Source of the DNA: Microbacterium sp. No. 7
GTDB lineage: Bacteria; Actinomycetota; Actinomycetes; Actinomycetales; Microbacteriaceae
Assembly: GCF_001314225.1 (NCBI RefSeq)
Contig: NZ_CP012697.1
Location: 992,001 to 1,056,000 of the forward strand
DNA length: 64,000 bases
Direction of reading: 5' to 3'
This document shows, one piece after another, positions 58,014-64,000 of the stretch. Numbering within the stretch: the stretch's first letter is position 1; the number at the start of each line of letters is the position of its first letter. The notes beneath the pieces are model-generated. The model saw only the letters and a list, made by a program, of their open reading frames with translations, did no database searches and was not told the origin of the DNA. The translations under genes were made by a program, and so were the position numbers.

Positions 58014-58916
58014 TCACTCGAACAGGTCGAGCAGGGTGGCTCCGCCGGGCGTGCCGATGATGCCGAGGGGCTTGGCCGTCGAGTCGTCGGTGATCTCGTC
58101 GATGTGCGCCTGGATGTCCTCGGGGGTCGCATCGGGGTTCGCGTAGCCGTCGTTCATCGCCAGCGAGAAGCGCTGCATGAGCCCGCCCTGCGTCAGCCAG
58201 GTCTCGCCCGTCACGGCGCACTCCTCGTGCGCGAAGTAGGCCACCATCGGCGAGACCATCTCGGTGAGCATCGTCGTCTTGAGCGTCTCCTTGAGCGAGT
58301 CGGGGATCTCGGCCGCCTCGGCCATGCGCGTCCATGCGGTCGGCGCGATCGCGTTGACCTTGATGCCCTGCTTGAGCGCCTCGATCGACAGGGTGCGCGT
58401 GTACGCGAACACCGCGCCCTTCGACGCGACGTAGGGCGTCTGGCCCTCCCAGCCGCTCAGCGTGGGCGAGGCCGTGTTGATGACGCGGCCGGCGCCGCTC
58501 GCGACCAGGTGCGGCCACGCGGCGGCGGTCACGGCGACGGTGCCGTTGTAGTTGACGTCGATGTGGCGGCGGATGATCTCGACGTAGTTCTCCTCGCTCG
58601 CGAACGCCGGCACGTTCATGCCGGCGCTGTTGATCACGATGTCGAGGCGTCCGAACGCGTCGATCGCCGCCTGCACGATGGCCTCGGCGTCGGTGGTCAC
58701 GTCGCCGTAGTTGGCGACGGCCTGGCCGCCGGCGGCGACGATCTCCTCGACGACCGCGTCGGCGGCCGAGTGACCGGGGTTCTCGCCCTTGAGCCCGCCA
58801 CCGAGATCGTTGATCACGATCGACGCTCCGCGCGACGCGAGCAGCAGAGCGTGGGACCGGCCGAGACCGCGACCGCCGCCCGTGATCAGCGCCACTTTTC
58901 CGTCAAAACGCAACAT
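58014..58916 (-). CDS. Short-chain dehydrogenase/reductase
   Basis: The 300-residue protein has the NAD(P) loop LITGGGRGLGRSHALLLASRG, NYGDVTTD, INSAGMNV, the active-site pair in TPYVASKGAVFAY and a C-terminal tail as in the multifunctional-protein type of SDR. Start ATG 58916 has AAGG at a usable distance; a GTG two codons earlier (58922) is possible. It is divergent from the MmgE/PrpD gene and separated by an operator-bearing region, so it probably belongs to the same catabolic regulon, oxidising an alcohol or hydroxyacyl intermediate. Confidence 0.92.
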   Translation of the reverse strand: MLRFDGKVALITGGGRGLGRSHALLLASRGASIVINDLGGGLKGENPGHSAADAVVEEIVAAGGQAVANYGDVTTDAEAIVQAAIDAFGRLDIVINSAGMNVPAFASEENYVEIIRRHIDVNYNGTVAVTAAAWPHLVASGAGRVINTASPTLSGWEGQTPYVASKGAVFAYTRTLSIEALKQGIKVNAIAPTAWTRMAEAAEIPDSLKETLKTTMLTEMVSPMVAYFAHEECAVTGETWLTQGGLMQRFSLAMNDGYANPDATPEDIQAHIDEITDDSTAKPLGIIGTPGGATLLDLFE

Positions 58917-59012
58917 GTTCACTCGCCTTCATTGAGTGCAGGCGACGGCTCCACAATCCGAGGGCTCCGTCGCATTTCGGATGGTGCTCTGAGCCTACGG
59001 CGCGTGCCCGCT

Positions 59013-59046
59013 CGGGAACAGGGGTCAGATTCCTCCCATGTTCCCG
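59013..59046. promoter_or_regulatory. Inverted repeat in the SDR-PrpD divergent region, possible operator
   Basis: CGGGAACA (59013-59020) and TGTTCCCG (59039-59046) are perfect 8-bp arms separated by 18 bp, in the 219-bp gap between divergent catabolic genes. The layout suits an IclR- or GntR-type dimer. Confidence 0.55.
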
Positions 59047-59060
59047 GTGGCCCAGGGCTC

Positions 59061-59090
59061 GTTATTGTCGATAATATATTGATACTATGC
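59061..59090 (+). promoter_or_regulatory. A/T-rich promoter before the MmgE/PrpD gene
   Basis: TTGTCGATAATATATTGATA is the most A/T-rich stretch in the gap and lies about 45 bp before the gene. It resembles the A/T-rich sites at 36016 and 62091. Exact -35 and -10 boxes are unclear. Confidence 0.5.
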
Positions 59091-59135
59091 CCGGCTACGG
59101 CGCCGGATGCAGAGGAGCAAGGGAGCGTCCTTACC

Positions 59136-60563
59136 ATGCCCACCATCGTCGACCAGCTCGCCGAGTTCGCCGCGTCGGCGGCGTACGACACCCTGCCCGC
59201 GGACGTCGTGTCGGAGTCGAAGCGCATCCTGCTCGACTCGATCGGCTGTGCCGTCGCCTCGCTCGGCGACGAGGGCGCCCGGCGCGGCGTCGCCTACGCC
59301 CGCACGCTGGGCGGTGCGGCGGGAGACGCCACGATCCTCGGCACCGGGGAGCGCACGAGCGTCCCGGCTGCCGCCTTCGCCAACGCCGAGCTCATCAACG
59401 CGCTCGACCAGGATGCCGTCCTGCCACCCGGTCACGTGACCCCGTATGTGCTGCCCGGCGCTCTCGCCGCGGCCGAGGGCGTGCGCGCGAACGGACGTCG
59501 CCTGCTGGAGTCGATCGCCGTCGCGCACGAGATCTCGTTCCGCATCGGCAAGGCGACCGACTACCTGCGCGACATCGTCGACGGCGTCGTCACGATCCCG
59601 GCGGTGCTCGGCTACAGCAGCACGCAGTTCGGCGCGGCGGCCGCCGTCGGCGTCATCCGGGGATTCTCGGCCGACACCCTCGCCGACGCCCTGGGCATCG
59701 TGGGCTCGACCGCCCCGGTCAACTCGCAGCGGGCGTGGATGATGCACGCTCCCGCGACGACCATCAAGTACCAGCTCGCGGGGGGCCTCGCCCTGAACGC
59801 CGTGACGGCCGCGAGCCTCGCCGAGCTCGGGCACACGGGCGACCGGGAGATCCTCGACGACCGCGAGTACGGCTTCCCCCGCTTCATCGGCACGCGGCGC
59901 TGGGAGCCGGCGCCCATCACCGACGCCCTCGGCGAGGCCTGGACGTTCACGCCGTTCCAGTCGTTCAAGCCCTACCCGCACTGCCGCGTGATGCACGCGA
60001 TCTTCGACCGGCTCATCGGCATCGTCGAGGAGAACGACCTGCGTCCCGACGAGATCGAGTCGATCGAGGCCTGGGGCGAGAGCTTCGTGCAGCAGCCCGT
60101 GTGGGTCAACGAGCACATCCGCAACCCCCGTGACGCGCAGTTCTCCATGACGCACGGGCTCGCGATGGCCGCGAGCCGCATCCCCGTCGGCCCCGCGTGG
60201 CAGGCGCCCGCCGCGGTGCACGACCCGGGCGTGCTCGCGCTCATGGAGCGCTCGACGTTCAGCCCTCACCCGGACCACGCGGCCGCGCTCGCGAAGGACC
60301 CTGCGGCGCGCACCTCGCGCGTCGCGGTGCGGGCGCGCGGCCAGGTGTGGACGGCCGACAGCAACTATCCGAAGGGCAGCCCCTCGCCGGAGGAGTGGAG
60401 CTACATGACCGACGACGAGCTGGCCGCCAAGTTCCGCCGCAACGTCGAGGGCGTCGTCTCCGACGCCGACGCCGAGGCGATCATCGAGGCCGTGCGGCAC
60501 CTCGAAGACCTCGACGACGCCGTCGCGCTCACCGCGCTCGTGCGCCCGACCGCGACGGACTGA
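59136..60563 (+). CDS. MmgE/PrpD-family protein
   Basis: The 475-residue protein has the family N-terminus (VDQLAEFAASAAYDTLPADV, KRILLDSIGCAVASLG), ALDQDAVLPPGHVTPYVLPG, and FQSFKPYPHCRVMHAIFD in the second half. Family members include methylcitrate dehydratase, cis-aconitate decarboxylase and iminodisuccinate epimerase. None can be chosen from motifs. It heads an operon with an aldehyde dehydrogenase and a CitE-like lyase. The ATG at 59136 has a distant GGGAG. Confidence 0.92.
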   Translation: MPTIVDQLAEFAASAAYDTLPADVVSESKRILLDSIGCAVASLGDEGARRGVAYARTLGGAAGDATILGTGERTSVPAAAFANAELINALDQDAVLPPGHVTPYVLPGALAAAEGVRANGRRLLESIAVAHEISFRIGKATDYLRDIVDGVVTIPAVLGYSSTQFGAAAAVGVIRGFSADTLADALGIVGSTAPVNSQRAWMMHAPATTIKYQLAGGLALNAVTAASLAELGHTGDREILDDREYGFPRFIGTRRWEPAPITDALGEAWTFTPFQSFKPYPHCRVMHAIFDRLIGIVEENDLRPDEIESIEAWGESFVQQPVWVNEHIRNPRDAQFSMTHGLAMAASRIPVGPAWQAPAAVHDPGVLALMERSTFSPHPDHAAALAKDPAARTSRVAVRARGQVWTADSNYPKGSPSPEEWSYMTDDELAAKFRRNVEGVVSDADAEAIIEAVRHLEDLDDAVALTALVRPTATD

Positions 60564-60605
60564 CCCGGCCCGCGCGCCGAAGAGAACACCAACAAGGGAG
60601 TGTCA

Positions 60606-62051
60606 ATGACGAACACCATCAACCTCGATCCGACGCACCTCGTCATCGGCGGCGAGGCGCGCCCCGCGCACTCGACCGCCCGCATCCCGCTCGTCAATCC
60701 TGCCACGGAGGAGCAGTTCGGCTCCGCCGTCGACGGCGACGCGCAGGACGTCGACGCCGCCGTGCGCGCGGCGCAGGAGGCGGCGCCCGCGTGGGCGGCG
60801 CTCACGCCGGTCGAGCGGGCCGGTCACCTGCTGCGGCTCGCCGACGAGCTCGAGGCGCGCGCGGAGGACATCGCGCAGCTGCTCACGAAGGAGAACGGGC
60901 TGCCGATCAGCATCGCCCGGGGCCATCTGGCGGCGACGCCGCGCGAGTACCGCTACTTCGCCTCCCTGGCCGAGAGGATCGTGCCCGAGGAGCACATCGA
61001 GACGGCGAACGGCGACGCGCTGATCCGTCGGGTGCCCGTCGGCGTCACGGCGATCGTCGTGGCGTGGAACGGGCCGCAGCCGCTCGTGGCGCGCAAGCTC
61101 GGCCCCGCGCTCGTGGCCGGCTGCACGGTCGTCATCAAGCCGGCCGCCGAGACGTCGCTCGACGCCTACCCGCTCATGGAGGCGATCGAGGCCGCCGGCA
61201 TCCCCGCGGGCGTCGTCAACCTCGTCACGGGCGGGCGCGAGACCGGGGCGGCGCTCGTCGCCCACCCGGGCGTGCGCAAGATCGCCTTCACGGGATCGAC
61301 GCGGGCGGGCGCGGCGATCGGCGAGGAGGGCGCGCGGCAGTTCAAGCGCGTCACGCTGGAGCTCGGCGGCAAGTCGGCCGGCATCCTCCTCGACGACGTC
61401 GACCTGGAGACGTTCCGCCCCTGGATCTTCGGCGCGTGCCTGCCCCAGTCGGGCCAGGTCTGCCGTTCGCTCACGCGCATCCTCGCGCCCGCGTCGCGGT
61501 ACGACGAGATCGTGTCCTTCGTCGCCGACACGCTCTCGTCGGCGACGGTCGGCGATCCCACGGAGCCGACCACGGTCTTCGGCCCGATCGTCAACGCCTC
61601 GCAGCACGAGCGCGTGACCTCGTACATCCGGCTGGGCGTCGAGGAGGGCGCGAAGCTCGTCATCGGCGGCCCCGACCGTCCCGAAGGGCTCGACCGCGGC
61701 TACTACGTGGCGCCGACGGTGTTCCGCGATGTCACGAACGACATGCGCATCGCCCGCGAGGAGATCTTCGGGCCGGTGCTGACGGTCATGCCCTACGAGA
61801 CGGTCGAGGAGGCGATCGCGATCGCGAACGACTCGGAGTACGGCCTGGCGGGCGGCGTGTTCTCGCCCGACCGCGAGCGCGCGACCGAGGTCGCCCGCCG
61901 CATCGAGGCGGGCAGCATCGGCGTCAACACTGCGGCGATGCCGGTGGAGGCGCCGTTCGGCGGCTTCAAGAACAGCGGCATCGGCCGGGAGCTGGGGCCG
62001 CACTCGGTGGACCCGTACCTGGAGTACCAGACGGTCTACCGCGCTCCGTGA
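60606..62051 (+). CDS. NAD(P)-dependent aldehyde dehydrogenase
   Basis: The 481-residue protein has VAWNGPQPLVARKLGPALVA, catalytic Glu in LELGGKSAG (about residue 251) and Cys in SGQVCRSLTR (about 285). The end, PFGGFKNSGIGRELGP, is typical. AAGGGAG lies just before the ATG at 60606; a GTG two codons upstream is less likely. It lies 42 bp after the PrpD-family gene, so they share a transcript. It likely oxidises an aldehyde made in the same pathway. Confidence 0.94.
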   Translation: MTNTINLDPTHLVIGGEARPAHSTARIPLVNPATEEQFGSAVDGDAQDVDAAVRAAQEAAPAWAALTPVERAGHLLRLADELEARAEDIAQLLTKENGLPISIARGHLAATPREYRYFASLAERIVPEEHIETANGDALIRRVPVGVTAIVVAWNGPQPLVARKLGPALVAGCTVVIKPAAETSLDAYPLMEAIEAAGIPAGVVNLVTGGRETGAALVAHPGVRKIAFTGSTRAGAAIGEEGARQFKRVTLELGGKSAGILLDDVDLETFRPWIFGACLPQSGQVCRSLTRILAPASRYDEIVSFVADTLSSATVGDPTEPTTVFGPIVNASQHERVTSYIRLGVEEGAKLVIGGPDRPEGLDRGYYVAPTVFRDVTNDMRIAREEIFGPVLTVMPYETVEEAIAIANDSEYGLAGGVFSPDRERATEVARRIEAGSIGVNTAAMPVEAPFGGFKNSGIGRELGPHSVDPYLEYQTVYRAP

Positions 62052-62057
62052 TGCGCG

Positions 62058-62088
62058 GCGGTCCCCGCTCCGCACGAGCGGGGACCGC
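62058..62088 (+). terminator. Strong hairpin after the aldehyde dehydrogenase
   Basis: GCGGTCCCCGCTC and GAGCGGGGACCGC form a perfect 13-bp stem with a 5-base loop. No T-run follows. It separates this operon from the CitE-like gene, which has its own promoter right after. Confidence 0.85.
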
Positions 62089-62090
62089 GG

Positions 62091-62113
62091 CTATAATGTA
62101 TAAAATAGGATCA
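62091..62113 (+). promoter_or_regulatory. Promoter of the CitE-like gene with TATAAT box
   Basis: A perfect TATAAT at 62092-62097 is followed by GTATAAAATAGGATC. TATAAAATA is shared with the site at 36016-36045. The ribosome site AAGGAG lies at 62140-62145. Confidence 0.65.
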
Positions 62114-62154
62114 CCGGGCGCGCCTGCTTGCATCCGATGAAGGAGAACCACCAC

Positions 62155-63027
62155 ATGAAACTCATCCGCTCTCTGCTGTTCGTGCCCGGCAACAAGGAGT
62201 CCATGATCGACAAGGGAGCCAACGCTGGCGCCGACGCGATCATCCTCGACCTCGAGGACTCCGTGCCGCACGCCGAGAAGGAGGCCGCTCGCGCGCTCGT
62301 CGCGAGCCGTATCCCCGGCCTCGTCGCCGAGGGCAAGCGCGTGTGGGTGCGCATCAACCGCACGGCCCACATCTACGACCTCGACGACATCCTCGCCGTC
62401 GTGCAGCCCGGCGTCGAGGGCCTCGTGATCTCGAAGCCGTGGGGCCCCGAGGACGTGCACACGGCGTCGTGCATGATCGCCGAGGCCGAGGCGCGTGCGA
62501 ACATCGAGATCGGCACCGTCAAGCTGATCCCGCTGCTGGAGACGGCGCGCTCGATGCAGCTGTGCTACGAGATCGCCCAGCACCCGCGGGTGGCGGGCAT
62601 CGTGGGCGCGACCGCCAAGAACGCCGACATGGCGCGCGCCCTCGGCTTCGTCTGGACCGCGCAGGGGCGTGAGTCGGACTACCTCAAGTCGCGCGTCGTC
62701 ATGGCGGCGCGCGCGGCCGGAAAGCAGCCGATCGGCGGCATCTGGCAGCAGATCAAGGACCTCGAGGGCCTCGCCGCGGCCTCGAAGGTCGACCGCCAGC
62801 TCGGCATGGCCGGCGAGCTCGCCCTGCACCCGATGCAGGTCGAGACGATCAACCGCACCTACACGCCGGATGCCGACGAGGTCGCGTACTACCAGGGCAT
62901 GATCGACGCGCTCGACGCCGCGATGGCGCAGGGCCGGGCGTCGGTCATGTACGACGGCGAGCACATCGACATCGCGCACGCCAAGACGGCGCGCGACATC
63001 ATCGCGCTGGCCGGCTCGTTCGAGTGA
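62155..63027 (+). CDS. HpcH/HpaI-CitE family CoA-ester lyase
   Basis: The 290-residue protein starts KLIRSLLFVPGNKESMIDKG and has ADAIILDLEDSVPHAEKEAA, where the metal-binding and catalytic acids sit, VWVRINRTAHIYDLDD and IGTVKLIPLLETARS. Relatives cleave citramalyl-CoA, malyl-CoA or similar esters. The ATG at 62155 matches the family N-terminus and has AAGGAG 9 bases before it; an in-frame TTG at 62128 is unlikely. It has its own promoter but lies with the PrpD and dehydrogenase genes, so the pathway probably ends in cleavage of a CoA ester. Confidence 0.92.
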   Translation: MKLIRSLLFVPGNKESMIDKGANAGADAIILDLEDSVPHAEKEAARALVASRIPGLVAEGKRVWVRINRTAHIYDLDDILAVVQPGVEGLVISKPWGPEDVHTASCMIAEAEARANIEIGTVKLIPLLETARSMQLCYEIAQHPRVAGIVGATAKNADMARALGFVWTAQGRESDYLKSRVVMAARAAGKQPIGGIWQQIKDLEGLAAASKVDRQLGMAGELALHPMQVETINRTYTPDADEVAYYQGMIDALDAAMAQGRASVMYDGEHIDIAHAKTARDIIALAGSFE

Positions 63028-63053
63028 GCTGAGCGTCCGCGCGTCGCGCTGAC

Positions 63054-63088
63054 CGACGGAGCCCTCCGCGATGCGGGGGGCTCCGTCG
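63054..63088 (+). terminator. Hairpin terminator after the CitE-like gene
   Basis: CGACGGAGCCC and GGGCTCCGTCG form a perfect 11-bp stem; a third partial copy (CGGCTCCGTCGG) follows at about 63092. It lies between convergent genes. Confidence 0.82.
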
Positions 63089-63121
63089 CGTGCGGCTCCG
63101 TCGGCGGGGTGCGTCGAGCGG

Positions 63122-63997
63122 TCAGGCGGAGGCGCGGAAGGCGGGCGCGACGTCGCGCAGCCATGCGCCGACGCGCTCGAGCGCTCCGCGCGCGCCGGCC
63201 AGGCGCGGCGCGAGCGCATGCCACACGTGGATCATGCCGTCGAAGACGTCGACCGTGACGTCGGCGCCCTGCGCGCGGGCGGCCTCCAGCAGCCGTCGCG
63301 CATCCTCGCGCAGATACTCGTGCGTGCCCGCCTGTGCGAGCACCGGCGGCAGACCGGTGAGGTCGCCGTACAGCGGCGACGCCGCCGGATCGTGCGGGTC
63401 GGCACTGCCCAGGTAGGCGTCGGAGAACAGCGCGAGCAGCGTCGGCGTGACCTGCGGATCGACGCGCTGCGCCGCGTCGGCGGGCCCGCCGGCAAGCGCC
63501 AGGTCCAGCCACGGCGACAGGCCGATGACGGCCGCCGGCCGCTCGCCGCCCGTGTCGCGCAGGCGCATCGCGGTCGCGAGCGCGAGACCGCCGCCCGCGG
63601 AGTCGCCGGAGATCGCGACGAGGCGCGCGTCTCCCGCCTCGTCGGCGAGGGCGCGGAAGGCGGACACCGCGTCGTCGAGCGCCGCGGGGAACGGGGCCGC
63701 GGGGGCCAGCCGGTAGTCGAGGCTCGCGACCGCCGTGTCGGTCGCGAGCGACAGCCCGGCTGCGACCGCGCGGGTCGTCGCGGGGGAGCCCAGCACGTAG
63801 CCGCCGCCGTGCAGATGCAGCACGCGTCGCGGCCGGGCGAGCTGCGCGGGGGTGCCGACGATCTCCGCGTCGAGCCCGCCGAGCCGCACGGCCCGTACCT
63901 CGTGCCCCTCCGGCACGGTCACGTTCGCCGTCGCGGCGACGAGCTGCGCGTCGCGCTCGGCCATCGTCGCCGAGTCGGGCAGCGCATACCGGCGCAT
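63122..63997 (-). CDS. Alpha/beta hydrolase, HSL-type esterase (may extend past the window edge)
   Basis: The protein shows the oxyanion motif VLHLHGGGYVLGSP (about residue 63), the nucleophile elbow SGDSAGGGLALA (about 131) and the late DVFDGMIHVW with the catalytic His. These mark hormone-sensitive-lipase-type esterases. Reading from the ATG at 63997 gives 291 residues, slightly short for the group, and the true start may lie beyond 64000 or at 63964. Its substrate is unknown. It is convergent with the catabolic operon. Confidence 0.88.
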   Translation of the reverse strand: MRRYALPDSATMAERDAQLVAATANVTVPEGHEVRAVRLGGLDAEIVGTPAQLARPRRVLHLHGGGYVLGSPATTRAVAAGLSLATDTAVASLDYRLAPAAPFPAALDDAVSAFRALADEAGDARLVAISGDSAGGGLALATAMRLRDTGGERPAAVIGLSPWLDLALAGGPADAAQRVDPQVTPTLLALFSDAYLGSADPHDPAASPLYGDLTGLPPVLAQAGTHEYLREDARRLLEAARAQGADVTVDVFDGMIHVWHALAPRLAGARGALERVGAWLRDVAPAFRASA

Positions 63998-64000
63998 CGC

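Overview
The window is a very GC-rich actinobacterial chromosome segment, most like Microbacterium or a close relative in Microbacteriaceae. The basis is codon use (third positions almost all G/C), frequent ATGA/GTGA gene overlaps, Tat and lipoprotein signals of actinobacterial type, a RamB/PrpR-type regulator beside GTP-dependent PEP carboxykinase, and a ZTP riboswitch ahead of glyA. About 50 protein genes are supported. No rRNA, tRNA or CRISPR array was seen.

Layout. 0-4 kb: the end of a YrdB-like membrane gene, a giant ECF sigma factor fused to a zinc finger, membrane region and Pro/Thr/Glu tail, and an Lrp/AsnC regulator. 4-11.5 kb: a peptide/amide scavenging operon (substrate-binding lipoprotein, M20 amidohydrolase, amidase), and on the other strand an amino-sugar operon (GH20 hexosaminidase, nagA). 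11.5-14 kb: ZTP riboswitch, glyA and folD (one-carbon metabolism). 14.2-18.7 kb: a lipocalin gene split by a complete 3.9-kb IS21-family element. The element carries istA, istB and a passenger tryptophanyl-tRNA synthetase with a Trp-Trp-Trp leader peptide and a full 1-2-3-4 attenuator. 18.8-23.9 kb: two similar LuxR regulators with phosphoacceptor-less receiver domains, a Tat-exported protein and a large AAA-LuxR regulator. 23.9-30.5 kb: a two-gene ABC exporter and an amino-acid ABC importer. 30.7-34.2 kb: a membrane protein, a flavodoxin-like protein, a class III CoA-transferase and an HMG-CoA-lyase-like enzyme. 34.5-40.3 kb: aldehyde dehydrogenase, beta-CASP RNase-like protein, trypsin-like/PDZ lipoprotein and another lipoprotein. 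40.3-45.2 kb: two histidine kinases and a response regulator. 46-52.5 kb: membrane protein and lipoprotein, carboxylesterase, RamB/PrpR-like regulator and pckG. 52.6-57.8 kb: an ABC exporter with a small HTH regulator and twin operators, then a DrrAB-like exporter. 58-63 kb: a catabolic block (SDR, MmgE/PrpD, aldehyde dehydrogenase, CitE-like lyase), then an esterase.

The two strongest leads are (1) the mobile, attenuator-controlled TrpRS inside an IS21 element with a verified 6-bp target duplication, and (2) families of 80-100-bp inverted-repeat elements filling most of the larger intergenic gaps. These elements share one architecture but differ in sequence. One family has three copies of exactly 98 bp, two of them translated in frame inside an ABC transporter linker. 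All functional calls come from reading motifs; no database search or computation was run.
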